Source: Hydrogenophaga sp.
GTDB lineage: Bacteria > Pseudomonadota > Gammaproteobacteria > Burkholderiales > Burkholderiaceae_C
Direction of reading: 5' to 3'
Length of the DNA: 64,000 bases
Assembly: GCF_030373245.1 (NCBI RefSeq)
Contig: NZ_JAUCZF010000002.1
Location: forward strand, 485,352 to 549,351
Position 1 is the stretch's first letter; each line of letters starts with the position of its first letter. Under the pieces are notes generated by a model. The model made no database searches. It worked only from the letters and a program-made list of their open reading frames with translations, and was not told where the DNA came from. Of this stretch, positions 37,296 to 46,432 are shown in pieces. Both the position numbers and the translations under genes were made by a program.

Positions 37296-39236
37296 TCAGG
37301 CCAGCTGCCGCAGCGCCTTGCCGATCTTGTGCCGGCTCACCGTAGCCTTGGGCACCTTGCCCGGCAGGTGTTCGAACCAGCGCCGCACATCGTCTTCCAC
37401 GCACAGGCCGTGCATGTAGTTGTAGAGCGCCTTGCGCAGGCCAATGCCCAATGCATCGTGGTCCACGCCGGTGGGGTCGATGAAGCCGATGTCATTCTTG
37501 GCGAAGGTGATGGGAGGCAGGGGGATGAGTTGCACACCGTAGTCCGCCGGGTTTTGGCCGACGGGTGAATGCACGGTGCAGCTGAAGCGGTGGAAAAAGC
37601 CGCTCTGGATGCAGCCGTGTTCGAACAGCTGGCGCACGTATTCGAGCGCGTCCACCGTGTCCTGCACCGTCTGGGTGGGAAACCCGTACATCAGGTAGGC
37701 GTGCACCAGGATGCCGGCGTCGGAGAAACCCTTGGTCACCCGCGCCACCTGCTCCACACTTACACCCTTCTTCATCAGCGTCAGCAGCCGGTCGCTCGCC
37801 ACTTCCAGCCCGCCGCTCATGGCGATGCAGCCGCTTTGTGCCAGCAGCTCGGCCAGCTCGGGCGTGAAGGTCTTTTCGAAGCGGATGTTGCCCCACCAGG
37901 AAATCTGAAGGTCGCGGCGGATCAGCTCTTGCGCCAGCGCCTTGAGCGCCTTGGGCGGCGCGGCTTCGTCAACAAAGTGAAAGCCGGTCTGGCCAGTCTC
38001 TTCCACGATGGCCTGGATGCGGTCGGCCAGCGTGGCCGCGGTCGCCGTCTCGTAGCGCCCGATGTAGTCCAGGCTCACGTCGCAGAAGCTGCACTTCTTC
38101 CAGTAGCAGCCGTGGGCCACGGTGAGCTTGTTCCAGCGGCCGTCGCTCCACAGGCGATGCATGGGGTTGAGCATGTCGAGCAGGCTCAGGTACCTCGAAA
38201 GCGGCAGACCGTCCCAGGTGGCGGTGCCCACGTCTTCGAACGGGATGTCCGGCTCGCTGAGGTTGACGTACTTCACCTCGCCATCGGCCGTGCGCACAAA
38301 GGTGCGCACCAGCCGCTGCGGGCCGCGCTGGCCGCTGAGGTGTTCGATCAGCGCAAGCAGCGGACGCTCACCAGAGTCGAGCGTCACAAAGTCCACGAAG
38401 TCGAACACACGCGGCTCGGCCAGCTCGCGCAGTTCGGTGTTCGCGTAGCCCCCGCCGAGCGCGATCTTCACGTTTGGGTATTGGGCCTTGATGGTCTGGC
38501 CCATGCGCAGCGCGGCGTAGACCGAGCCGGGGAAGGGTACCGAGAGCAGGACGAGCGTGGGCTGGTGCTGCTCGATGGCGGCGCGAGTGAGCTCGGCCAG
38601 CCAGTCGTCGATCAGCGTAGGGGGAGCAGCCAGTGCGGTGGCCAGCGGCTCGAAGCTGGGCTGGCTGCTGGCCAGCGACTCGGCGTAGCGCACGAATTCA
38701 AAGCGTTCGTCGACCGCGTCGCGCAGCACGTCAGCGAGATCGTTCAGGTAGAGCGTGGCGAGGTGGCGCGCCTTGTCCTGCACGCCGAGCGCACCGAAGG
38801 CCCAGGCCAGCGGGTCTTCGCCGCCGCCCTCGCCACTGCCCAGAGCAACCTCTTCGTACACATCGAGCGCGGCGAAGCGCGGCCCTTCCGGCAGCAGACC
38901 GCGCGCAGCGATGCGGTGCGCCAGGGTGGAATCCCCGCCTTGCAGGAAACGTATCGCTGGGCCGATGGTGGCGCGGTAGGCGGCGAACTGGTCGAGAAAC
39001 GCGTGCACGCTGGCCGAGCGCTGAGCCTCGGGTTGCTCCAGTGCCCGGGCCTTCACCGCGTCGAGTCCGGCAGGCGTGAACACGCGCAGCACCAGCGCCA
39101 GCGCCAGGTCGTCCTGCACCGCAGCGATGCCGCGAGAGCGCAGAAAGCCGGTGAGGTAGGCGGTTGACGGGTAGGGCGTGTTGAGCTGCGTCATCGGCGG
39201 GATGAGGCTCAGCACGCGCACGGAGCGGTCGTTCAT
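37296..39236 (-). CDS. B12-binding-like radical SAM protein
   Basis: A 646-residue protein with an N-terminal cobalamin-binding-like Rossmann region (LSLIPPMTQLNTPYPSTAYL at the start, then QPTLVLLSVPFPGSVYAALR and IALGGGYANTEL near 225-270) and a radical SAM core. The cluster cysteines are C377, C382 and C385 in GCYWKKCSFCDVS, spaced CX4CX2C. The DxHxxG cobalamin signature was not found. The SAM barrel continues through ISWWGNIRFEK and SGGLEVASDRLLTLM. The substrate is unknown. ATG 39236 is chosen over a GTG four codons upstream; neither has a strong ribosome-binding site. Confidence 0.85.
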   Translation of the reverse strand: MNDRSVRVLSLIPPMTQLNTPYPSTAYLTGFLRSRGIAAVQDDLALALVLRVFTPAGLDAVKARALEQPEAQRSASVHAFLDQFAAYRATIGPAIRFLQGGDSTLAHRIAARGLLPEGPRFAALDVYEEVALGSGEGGGEDPLAWAFGALGVQDKARHLATLYLNDLADVLRDAVDERFEFVRYAESLASSQPSFEPLATALAAPPTLIDDWLAELTRAAIEQHQPTLVLLSVPFPGSVYAALRMGQTIKAQYPNVKIALGGGYANTELRELAEPRVFDFVDFVTLDSGERPLLALIEHLSGQRGPQRLVRTFVRTADGEVKYVNLSEPDIPFEDVGTATWDGLPLSRYLSLLDMLNPMHRLWSDGRWNKLTVAHGCYWKKCSFCDVSLDYIGRYETATAATLADRIQAIVEETGQTGFHFVDEAAPPKALKALAQELIRRDLQISWWGNIRFEKTFTPELAELLAQSGCIAMSGGLEVASDRLLTLMKKGVSVEQVARVTKGFSDAGILVHAYLMYGFPTQTVQDTVDALEYVRQLFEHGCIQSGFFHRFSCTVHSPVGQNPADYGVQLIPLPPITFAKNDIGFIDPTGVDHDALGIGLRKALYNYMHGLCVEDDVRRWFEHLPGKVPKATVSRHKIGKALRQLA

Positions 39237-39293
39237 GTTGAAAGGCACAGGGGGCGGGGCGTTTGATCTTACGGCCTGCCTTAAGCCCTCGCG

Positions 39294-40241
39294 TCAAGGC
39301 AGATTCAGCAGGGCGCGCACGCGAAGACGCTCGGATTCCGAGAAGTTCTGCGCCAGCCATTGCTCTACCGCTTGATCACGCTGCAATTCGGACAGCTCGG
39401 GTGCCTGGCGAAGCCGGTGCAGGGTATAGCGGGCATTGTCCAGGCGGGTCTGCCACGCGATCTGGGCCAGGTCTTCTTTGCGCAGCCGTTCGGCGGCCTC
39501 GCGGCCATAGGTGGCCACGCGCAGCTGGTGCAGCACGCTGGCGGGCAGCTCTGCGCTGGGGTTGAGCGCGTCGGGGGTGGCCGCAGGCGCGCGCGCAGGG
39601 GCTGCCTGGCTGCGCTCGGCAATCAGCTCGCGAAAGTGCTGCTCTTCTTCGCCGTAGAACGCATCGGCCCAGGCGGGTCCCAGGTGTTCGTGGCGCGCGA
39701 GCTGGTGCGCTTGCAGCACGCGGGGCCAGTCGGCAGGGCGGCTGAGATCGATGGTGTCGGCAAACCGGACCTGCTGCAAGGCCAGGTAGGCATCCCACAG
39801 CGCCAGCACGGCCTGCGCCTGCTCGCGAGTGGTGTCGCGCTCGGCGCGACTGGCGATGAAAGCGCGCAGCTCGTCGGTAGTGACTTCGCCGACCGAGGTG
39901 AGCAGCTGATCAAAACGCTGGCGCAAAGCGAAGTCTGGCTGCAAGCGGCCATCGACCCAGCGGCCCCAGCTGCCATCGAGCTCGGCGCCCTTCAGTGAGC
40001 CGTCGGTGAACAAACGGGTCTCGATGTCGGCCGCATCGATCGTGCCCGCTGCACCTGCGATGGGCGGACCTTCCGAGCCTCCACCAGCGAGCAGGCTGAT
40101 CCCGCCGGTGGTGTCCAGGCGAACCGCGCCGGCCTGCTTTGCGCCGTCATGGTCTGCGCCATCGCGCAGTCCCAACCAGCCCAGCGCCGCGGCCATCAGG
40201 GCCACGCCCAGCGCAACGAGCAGGCCCGGATGCGGTTTCAC
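39294..40241 (-). CDS. lifO: Lipase-specific foldase (secretion chaperone)
   Basis: This inner-membrane-anchored periplasmic chaperone folds the cognate lipase before type II secretion. The product is 315 residues with one N-terminal anchor (about 7-25) and an Ala/Gly-rich linker. The motif LRQRFDQLLTSVGE (about residues 107-120) matches the RxxFDY(F/C)L(S/T)A(L/x)GE signature of lipase chaperones in modified form. The remainder is helical. It starts at GTG 40241, overlapping the lipase stop as GTGA, so it is translationally coupled to its client. Confidence 0.92.
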   Translation of the reverse strand: MKPHPGLLVALGVALMAAALGWLGLRDGADHDGAKQAGAVRLDTTGGISLLAGGGSEGPPIAGAAGTIDAADIETRLFTDGSLKGAELDGSWGRWVDGRLQPDFALRQRFDQLLTSVGEVTTDELRAFIASRAERDTTREQAQAVLALWDAYLALQQVRFADTIDLSRPADWPRVLQAHQLARHEHLGPAWADAFYGEEEQHFRELIAERSQAAPARAPAATPDALNPSAELPASVLHQLRVATYGREAAERLRKEDLAQIAWQTRLDNARYTLHRLRQAPELSELQRDQAVEQWLAQNFSESERLRVRALLNLP

Positions 40242-41170
40242 AGGCCGGCGTTTTTCAGCCGGTTGGCCTGGGTGCGGTAGAAGGCCACCGGGTTCGGGGT
40301 AAACCAGCCGCGCAGGCCAAATGTCTGGTTCACCTCGTCGAGGTGATTCCAGGGGTAGTTGTCGCGCAGCACCGTACCCCAGCGCGAGGAACAGCGCTCG
40401 ACCAGGCCGTCATTGGCCTTGCCCAGAAACAGGACCGAGGTGATGGACAGGGAGCTGTCCACATCCAGCAGGTTGGTGACCACCGAGGTGCCGCCTGCCG
40501 AGTAGTAGCGCACGCCGTTGACCACGCTGGCGCCACTGCCGCATGCGGTGGTGGGTGCGCCGGCGGGGAAGCGCTGGTTGAACGCCTGGCTGCCCGCCGT
40601 GCTGAGCGAGCGCAGCGCGGCCTCGCTGTTTTGCGGCAGTCGGGGAGCACCCGAGATGGCGCTGATGATGCTGGCCAGGGCGTCGGCAATGCCGGCGGCC
40701 AAAGGCGTGGTACCGGTGGCCTGGGTCACGGCGTACAGCGCATCGGCCACGACCGTGCCCCGGTGCGGCGTGCCCACGGTGGTGACCGAGGCCACCAGCT
40801 CGGGCGCCACTGCCGCCACGTAGCGGATGGTGTGGCCGCCATGGCTGTGGCCGATCAGGTTGAATTTCTGGTGGCCGTGTGCTGCCTTGAGGCGCCGCAG
40901 CTCGGCCAGCAGCTGCTCGCCGCGCGCTTCGCTGGAATTGGCCGCCGATTGCTGGGTGGTGATGACGGTGGCGCCGTCGCGGCGCAGTGCGCTGGCCACG
41001 CCGAAGAAGTAGTCGGCCGGGCCGATGGCGTCGAAGCCGAACAGGCCGTGCGCCAGCACGATGGGGTGGCGTGTCTGCGTGTAGCCGCTGGCGGCCTGGG
41101 CGGTGGCCAGGCCCACCGGCGTGGCGCAAGTGGCCACGGCAATGCACAACGCGGTCAAGGTCTTGTTCAC
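40238..41170 (-). CDS. lipA: Secreted triacylglycerol lipase (family I.1/I.2)
   Basis: A 310-residue exported lipase. The GTG start at 41170 has a good GGAG seven bases upstream and yields a normal signal peptide (MNKTLTALCIAVATCATPVG, cleavage near AQA-AS at residue 25-28). The motif HPIVLAHGLFGFD forms the oxyanion hole. The nucleophile is S109 in GHSHGGHTIRY. Two cysteines (in TACGSG and VERCSS) can form the conserved disulfide. LFLGKANDGLVERCSSRWG and DNYPWNHLDEVNQ supply the Asp and His of the triad and the calcium site. The foldase follows directly. Confidence 0.94.
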   Translation of the reverse strand: MNKTLTALCIAVATCATPVGLATAQAASGYTQTRHPIVLAHGLFGFDAIGPADYFFGVASALRRDGATVITTQQSAANSSEARGEQLLAELRRLKAAHGHQKFNLIGHSHGGHTIRYVAAVAPELVASVTTVGTPHRGTVVADALYAVTQATGTTPLAAGIADALASIISAISGAPRLPQNSEAALRSLSTAGSQAFNQRFPAGAPTTACGSGASVVNGVRYYSAGGTSVVTNLLDVDSSLSITSVLFLGKANDGLVERCSSRWGTVLRDNYPWNHLDEVNQTFGLRGWFTPNPVAFYRTQANRLKNAGL

Positions 41171-41289
41171 GGTTTGTCTCCGGTATTTTTCAAAGCGGTT
41201 GCCAACGCTGTCCATCGCCCGGAGATTTGAAGCGAACGACCGTGCTAATTTCAGAGGGTTTTCCCGCAACGGGGCCACCTTGCGCCGGC

Positions 41290-42678
41290 TCAGCACTCGA
41301 CGATGTTGACCGCCAGCCCGCCGCGAGCGGTCTCTTTGTATTTGGTTTTCATGTCGGCGCCGGTTTCGCGCATGGTCTTGATCACCTGGTCGAGGCTCAC
41401 ATGGTGTGTGCCGTCACCGCGCAGCGCCATGCGGGCAGCGTTGATGGCCTTGACGGACGCAATCGCGTTGCGCTCGATGCAGGGAATCTGCACCAGCCCA
41501 CCGACCGGGTCGCAGGTCAGGCCCAGGTGGTGCTCCATGCCGATCTCGGCGGCGTTCTCCGCTTGCGCGGGTGTGCCGCCCATGACTGCACACAGCGCGC
41601 CCGCGGCCATCGAGCAGGCCACGCCCACTTCGCCCTGGCAGCCCACCTCGGCGCCGCTGATGCTGGCGTTTTCCTTGTAGAGGATGCCGATGGCCGCGGC
41701 GGTGAGCAGGAAGTCGATCACGCCCGCATCGTTGGCCCCCGGTACGAAGCGCGTGTAGTAGTGCAGGACCGCAGGCACGATGCCGGCCGCGCCGTTGGTG
41801 GGAGCGGTGACCACGCGCCCGCCGGCGGCGTTTTCTTCGTTGATCGCTAGCGCGTAGAGGTTCACCCAGTCCAGCACCTGAAGCGGGTCGCGCAAGGCGG
41901 CTTCCGGGTGGGCGCACAAGTCGGCATGCAGTTGTGGTGCGCGCCGCTTCACCTTGAAGCCGCCAGGCAAGACACCGGGGGTGCTGCAGCCGCGCTGCAC
42001 GCAGGCCTGCATCACGCGCCAGATACTGAGCAGACCGGCATCGATCTCGGCATCTGCGCGCCAGTGGCGCTCATTGGTTCGCATCACCGCGGCGATGCTG
42101 CAGCCGTGTTGCCTGGTGAGGGCGAGCAATTCGGCAGCGCTGCGATAGGGCATGGGCAAGACGGTGGTGTCGGGTGCGATCACCCGCGCCTTGCTGCCGT
42201 CGGCCGCCACCTCGTCGCTCACCACGAATCCACCGCCGACCGAATAGAACACCCGGTTGCTGAGCTCGTTGCCGGTCGAGTCGAACGCAATGAAGCGCAT
42301 GCCATTGGCGTGAAACGGCAGTGGCGTGCGGTAGAACAGCAGGTCATCGCGCTCCTTGAAGGCGATCAGATATTCGCCTGCCAGCAACAGCTCGCCGCTG
42401 TCGCGCACGCGATCCATCAGGCCAGGCACGGCGTTCACATCCACCGTGTCGGGCTCCAGACCCAGCAGACCCAGCAGCACCGCGCGGTCGCTGCCGTGGC
42501 CCTTGCCGGTGGCACCCAGCGAACCGTGCAGCGAGCAACACACGCGGGCGGTGCGCGACAGCAGGCCTGCGGACTGCAACCCCAGCGCGAACAAACGCGC
42601 GGCACGCATTGGCCCTACGGTGTGCGAGCTGCTCGGTCCGATACCGATCTTGAACAGGTCAAAGGCCGAAATCGCCAT
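41290..42678 (-). CDS. sdaA: L-serine ammonia-lyase, iron-sulfur type
   Basis: SdaA deaminates L-serine to pyruvate with a 4Fe-4S cluster. The product is 462 residues, single-chain type. It starts with [22 protein letters not shown]. Cluster cysteines are in [28 protein letters not shown] and nearby. The C-terminus ends NIVEC, the tail whose Cys occupies the cluster in the resting enzyme of this family. It follows dadA by 27 bases and probably shares its glycine riboswitch, which would let the cell burn serine made from excess glycine. Confidence 0.95.
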   Translation of the reverse strand: MAISAFDLFKIGIGPSSSHTVGPMRAARLFALGLQSAGLLSRTARVCCSLHGSLGATGKGHGSDRAVLLGLLGLEPDTVDVNAVPGLMDRVRDSGELLLAGEYLIAFKERDDLLFYRTPLPFHANGMRFIAFDSTGNELSNRVFYSVGGGFVVSDEVAADGSKARVIAPDTTVLPMPYRSAAELLALTRQHGCSIAAVMRTNERHWRADAEIDAGLLSIWRVMQACVQRGCSTPGVLPGGFKVKRRAPQLHADLCAHPEAALRDPLQVLDWVNLYALAINEENAAGGRVVTAPTNGAAGIVPAVLHYYTRFVPGANDAGVIDFLLTAAAIGILYKENASISGAEVGCQGEVGVACSMAAGALCAVMGGTPAQAENAAEIGMEHHLGLTCDPVGGLVQIPCIERNAIASVKAINAARMALRGDGTHHVSLDQVIKTMRETGADMKTKYKETARGGLAVNIVEC

Positions 42679-42705
42679 CGCCTCATCCTGTGCGGGTTGG
42701 CGCCA

Positions 42706-43971
42706 TCAGGCCAGCTTGGCCACCGGCACGGCCAGCGGTTGACGCTGGCGCTGCGCCTGCTGTGCGTGCTCGGCCACCATGTCGGCGGTGACGGCGGACA
42801 GCGTCCAGCCCAGGTGGCCGTGACCGGTGTTGTAGAACACGTTGGCGCGTTTGCCCGCGCCCACGCGCGGCATCATGTTGGGCAGCATGGGGCGAAGGCC
42901 AGCCCAGGGCACCACCTGGCGCGTGTTGATGCCGGGGAAACACTGGTTGACCCATTCGGTCAGCGGGCGGATCCGGTCGGCGCGGATGTCGCGGTTGGCG
43001 CCGTTGAACTCGGCCGTGCCGGCGACGCGGAAACGGTCGATCCCGAGGCGGCTCGTGACCAGCTTGGTTTCGTCATCGAGCAGGCTCACCGTGGGCGCAG
43101 CCTGCTGGCTCTGTGCGTCGGGCAGGTTCACGGTGATGGAGTAGCCCTTGACCGGGTAGACGTTCACGCGATCGCCGAGTTGCGCGGCGAAGTCGCGGCT
43201 GCCGATGCCGGCACAGACCACCAGGCTGTCGAAATGGTGTGTGCGCGCTCCGGCGTCGTCTTTGGCCAGCACGGTGGCGCGTCGTCCGTCGCTGTGCAGG
43301 CGTTGCACGTCTTGCCCATAGAGGCAGGTCACGCCCAGGCGCTCGGCTGCTGCTGCGAGGCCCACCGTGAATTTGTGGATATCGCCGGTGGCGTCACTCT
43401 CGGTGAAGAAACCCCCGTGATACTGACCGGCCAGGGTGGGCTCGATGGCGCGCATCTCTGCCGGCGTGACGGCGCGGCGTTCCAGACCGCCTTGCGCCAG
43501 CAACTGGGACACCTTGGCCGCGTGGTCAAAGCCTTTTTTGTCGCGGTAGATGTGCAGGATGCCCTGGCGCTTCAGATCAAAATCGACGCCCTCGGCCTCA
43601 GCCCAGGCAAACAGGTGCTGGCGAGCGGCAATCGCCAGTCGGGTGGTGGCGATGGTGTTGTGCTCGTACTTCGGGATCTGGGCGATGAACTCCGCGAACC
43701 AGGAAAACTTGTGCCAGCTCGGCTTGGGGTTGACCAGCAGCGGTGCATCGCTTTTCAGCATCCACTTCAGGCCTTTGAGGATGGTGGATGTGTGGTTCCA
43801 CACCTCTGCGTTGGAGGCCGAGAGCTGGCCGCCATTGGCAAACGAGGTTTCCATCGCGGCGTAGCGATGCTGCTCGAACAGGGTGACCTGGAATCCGCGC
43901 TTGGCCAGCGCGTAGGCGGTGGTGACACCGGTGATGCCGCCGCCGATGACGGCAATCGATTGTTTTTGCAT
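42706..43971 (-). CDS. dadA: D-amino acid dehydrogenase small-subunit-type flavoenzyme
   Basis: A 421-residue FAD enzyme that oxidises D-amino acids to 2-oxo acids, passing electrons to the respiratory chain. The dinucleotide site is VIGGGITGVTTAYAL (residues 8-22), then LFEQHRYAAMETSFANGGQLS, typical of DadA. Further conserved stretches are WNHTSTILKGLKWMLKSDAPL and NTGHGHLGWTLSA. A tandem glycine riboswitch lies upstream, so glycine (or sarcosine-like N-substituted glycine) could be a substrate, but this is inference. sdaA follows in the same operon. Confidence 0.9.
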   Translation of the reverse strand: MQKQSIAVIGGGITGVTTAYALAKRGFQVTLFEQHRYAAMETSFANGGQLSASNAEVWNHTSTILKGLKWMLKSDAPLLVNPKPSWHKFSWFAEFIAQIPKYEHNTIATTRLAIAARQHLFAWAEAEGVDFDLKRQGILHIYRDKKGFDHAAKVSQLLAQGGLERRAVTPAEMRAIEPTLAGQYHGGFFTESDATGDIHKFTVGLAAAAERLGVTCLYGQDVQRLHSDGRRATVLAKDDAGARTHHFDSLVVCAGIGSRDFAAQLGDRVNVYPVKGYSITVNLPDAQSQQAAPTVSLLDDETKLVTSRLGIDRFRVAGTAEFNGANRDIRADRIRPLTEWVNQCFPGINTRQVVPWAGLRPMLPNMMPRVGAGKRANVFYNTGHGHLGWTLSAVTADMVAEHAQQAQRQRQPLAVPVAKLA

Positions 43972-44030
43972 GGAAAGGCTCCAAAGCGTCAGAAGGATGG
44001 AGTGCGCCACATGACATGCGTGGCACACGC

Positions 44031-44222
44031 CCCCTCTGTTTGGAACCTGAGAGATTCACAGCGCTGGTCATGAAGATGGCGCTGCTTGCTCCTGCGGTGA
44101 GCCGACTGACGAAGCCGGCTGCTCTTCAGAGATCAATGCGTCGACCGGTCCTTTTGCCTGAGAGTTTCCGGGGCGGTTGCTCCTTCGGCGCTGCGCTTTC
44201 ACGCAGTCTCTCCCGATCGATG
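44031..44222 (-). promoter_or_regulatory. Tandem glycine riboswitch upstream of dadA-sdaA
   Basis: On the minus strand aptamer one runs from about 44219 to 44140 with GGGAGAG, GCGCCGAAGGAGCAA and CTCTCAGGCAAAAGGACCG. A short linker follows. Aptamer two runs from about 44136 to 44031 with TCTGAAGAG, CGCAGGAGCAAGC and AATCTCTCAGGTTCCAAACAGAGG. Both contain the conserved glycine-aptamer core, and the order aptamer-aptamer-gene is the usual tandem form. The dadA start is 60 bases downstream. Such elements commonly turn genes on when glycine is abundant. Confidence 0.92.
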
Positions 44223-44298
44223 CGAGATTGTAGGGGGTGGTCTGGGATTCATCAACCCGGCCTGTTGCGCGCCGGTCAACCTGCCTGCTTGTGGGCTG

Positions 44299-45177
44299 TC
44301 AGCGCCCAGCGAAGTAGTCCTTGATCGCCGCCGTGACGCGGCCGCGTCCGTGTTCGCGTCGCTCCAGCAGGCCGACATGGCGTTGCACATCGGTCCCGGG
44401 CAGGGAGATCAGGCGCAGGGCGCGATCGCGCGACCATTGCAGGTTGGCCAGCTTGGGCACGATGGATACGCCAAAGCCCTGGCGCACCAAAGCCAGGATC
44501 GCCTCGACCGAGTTCAGCTCCATGCCTTCGCGCACGGTGGCGCCGGTCTGCGTCAGCACCTTGTCAACCAGATGACCAGTCCAGGCCTGCCGGTCGAACC
44601 GCAAAAAAGGGCTCTCGCGCAGAATCGCCAGCGGCTCCGCGGCAATCGCAAACTGCGGCTGCCGCGGAACGATCAGCACCATGGGTTCATCGTAAAGCGA
44701 GGTCCAGAGCAGACTGGAGGGGATGCGAAACGGTGGCTGCGTGACCACGGCCGCGTCGAGTTCGCCTTTTTCCACGCGCTGGGTGAAGTCGGCCGACAGG
44801 CCTGAAAACAGCTTGACGTCCAGCGCCGGGTTCTGGATGGTGAGCGACAGCAGGCAATCTGCAAAGCTGCCCATCAGCGCCGAGACCAGCGCACCCATCA
44901 CCAGTTTTCCGCTCAGCGATTCGCCCTGCTCGGGCGGGGCCAGCGCGTCAAACCGCGCCACGATGTCGGCCAGCGGCGCGAGCATGGCGCGCCCGGCGGT
45001 GTTGAGCACGATGGAGCGCCCGCTGCGGTCGAACAGTTGCTGGCGCAGCTCTTCCTCCAGCCCCCGGATCTGCAGACCGACCGCCGCTGCGGTCAGGCCG
45101 ATGTCATGGCCTGCCGCCACGAAGCTGCCATGACGGGCCACCGCAAGAAAAGTCTTGAGATTTCGGATCGAAGGCAC
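44299..45177 (-). CDS. LysR-type transcriptional regulator
   Basis: A 292-residue LysR-family regulator. The N-terminal winged helix-turn-helix covers about residues 1-60 (LKTFLAVARHGSFVAAGHDIGLTAAAVGLQIRGLEEELRQQLFDR). The effector-binding domain has two alpha/beta halves with GELDAAVV and VEAILALVRQGFGVSIVP. Start is GTG 45177. It diverges from the SDH/fumarate-reductase-like cluster with 117 bases between and probably controls it in response to a pathway intermediate. The dadA riboswitch lies downstream of its 3' end. Confidence 0.92.
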   Translation of the reverse strand: MPSIRNLKTFLAVARHGSFVAAGHDIGLTAAAVGLQIRGLEEELRQQLFDRSGRSIVLNTAGRAMLAPLADIVARFDALAPPEQGESLSGKLVMGALVSALMGSFADCLLSLTIQNPALDVKLFSGLSADFTQRVEKGELDAAVVTQPPFRIPSSLLWTSLYDEPMVLIVPRQPQFAIAAEPLAILRESPFLRFDRQAWTGHLVDKVLTQTGATVREGMELNSVEAILALVRQGFGVSIVPKLANLQWSRDRALRLISLPGTDVQRHVGLLERREHGRGRVTAAIKDYFAGR

Positions 45178-45294
45178 GGTGGCTTGTCCAGGAATCAGAG
45201 AGAAGGGCGACGTCGTGAGTCTAAAGAAAAACTTTATCTCACGACCACAAAAAATCGCTTTTCTTTTGTAATGCACATCCCTACGATCGCCGCC
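45178..45294. promoter_or_regulatory. Divergent control region, LysR gene / SDH-like cluster
   Basis: AT-rich against its GC-rich neighbours. It holds the perfect dyad TAAAG-AAAAA-CTTTA (45222-45236) and T-rich tracts. A LysR-type binding site is likely here by position; individual -10/-35 elements cannot be fixed with confidence. Confidence 0.45.
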
Positions 45295-46044
45295 ATGAAC
45301 AAAATGCCCGTTCCCGCCGATGGTCAGCTGCCGCCTCTGAAGGTTGCGGTCTGGCGCGGGCGGGCCGATGGCGGGTTCAGCCGTTACGAAGTGCCGCGCC
45401 TGGCCAGCCAGACGGTGCTCGACGTGATCTCCTACATCCAGAAGCACCTGGAGCCGTCGCTGGGCTACCGCTTCGCTTGTCGCGTCGGCATGTGTGGTTC
45501 GTGCGCGATGACGGTCAACGGCAAGGCTCGCTGGACCTGTCGCACCCACGTGGCCAAGGTGGTGGACGCCCAGGGCGGGATCGAGGTCGCACCGCTGGCC
45601 AACCTGCCGGTGGTCAAGGACCTGGTCACCGACATGACGGTGTTTTTCGACAAATGGGCTGCTGCCAAGGGTCAGTTCAAGGGAGAGCGCAGCCGCCTCG
45701 ACGATTTTGCGAAGGTGGCGCCAGCCTCGGCAGAGCGCGTGGCGGCCAATGCCGGCATCGAGTGCATCGGTTGTGCGGTGTGTTACGCCTCATGTGACGT
45801 CGTCGGCTGGCGGCCTGACTACCTGGGTCCGGCGGCGATGAACCGGGCCTGGACCCTGGTCAACGATGTGCGCGACGTGCAGCAGCGCGAGCGTCTGCGC
45901 GCGGTCGCCGGCGACGCCGGTTGCCATGCCTGTCACACCCAGGGATCGTGCACGGAAAACTGCCCGAAACACCTGTCGCCCACCTTGTCGATTGCAGGGC
46001 TCAAGCGCGCAGTGGGCAGAGCCGCGGTGCGGGGGCAGCTGTGA
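45295..46044 (+). CDS. Succinate dehydrogenase/fumarate reductase-like iron-sulfur subunit
   Basis: A 249-residue electron-transfer subunit carrying three iron-sulfur clusters. The [2Fe-2S] cysteines are C62, C67, C70 and C82 (CRVGMCGSC...TC). Residues C157, C160, C163 (CIGCAVC) with C223 fit the [4Fe-4S] cluster. C167, C213 and C219 fit the [3Fe-4S] cluster, as in E. coli FrdB. An ATG at 45271 in the same frame would add eight residues; no clear ribosome-binding site decides. Membrane subunits follow directly. It is not part of a standard sdhCDAB order, so it is a second complex rather than the housekeeping one, assuming that lies elsewhere. Confidence 0.9.
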   Translation: MNKMPVPADGQLPPLKVAVWRGRADGGFSRYEVPRLASQTVLDVISYIQKHLEPSLGYRFACRVGMCGSCAMTVNGKARWTCRTHVAKVVDAQGGIEVAPLANLPVVKDLVTDMTVFFDKWAAAKGQFKGERSRLDDFAKVAPASAERVAANAGIECIGCAVCYASCDVVGWRPDYLGPAAMNRAWTLVNDVRDVQQRERLRAVAGDAGCHACHTQGSCTENCPKHLSPTLSIAGLKRAVGRAAVRGQL

Positions 46045-46072
46045 CCCATCCTCCCTCCCTGGAGGGGCTGCC

Positions 46073-46432
46073 GTGAACGGCGCCGCGATTGCCGAAGCCA
46101 AGCGCTGGTACTGGCAGCGCATCAGTGCGATGGTGCTGGCGTTGTGTGTGCTGGTGCATCTGGCGGTGATGATTTACGCGGTGCGAGGTGGCCTGAGCGC
46201 AGCCGAAATTCTGGGTCGCACGCGCGGCAACTGGAGCTTCGGCGCTTTTTATGTGGTCTTTGTCGTCGCCTGTGCGGTGCACGTGCCGGTAGGGCTGGCC
46301 AACATCGCGCGCGAGTGGTGGGGTGTGGGCGCCCGCCCGGCGCTGTGGGGCGCGCGACTCTTTGGCCTGGTGCTGCTGTTCACTGGCTTGCGTGCGGTCT
46401 GGGCGGTGGTGATTGGCGGGGATGTGCCATGA
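46073..46432 (+). CDS. Membrane anchor subunit of the SDH/FRD-like complex (first)
   Basis: A 119-residue membrane protein with three predicted segments (about residues 15-37, 50-73, 90-113). It starts at GTG 46073 behind a strong GGAGGGG. KRWYWQRISAMVLALCVLVHLAVM holds an Arg-x-Ser and a His like the haem/quinone region of cytochrome b556 subunits, and HVPVGLANI a second His. Between the iron-sulfur subunit and a second membrane subunit, with an ATGA overlap to the latter. Family assignment relies on length, topology and neighbours. Confidence 0.8.
   Translation: MNGAAIAEAKRWYWQRISAMVLALCVLVHLAVMIYAVRGGLSAAEILGRTRGNWSFGAFYVVFVVACAVHVPVGLANIAREWWGVGARPALWGARLFGLVLLFTGLRAVWAVVIGGDVP

Noticed and set aside
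41908..44073. 721-codon open frame antisense to sdaA and dadA
   Set aside because: It is the complement of strongly recognised genes and of a riboswitch; GC-rich codons suppress stops.
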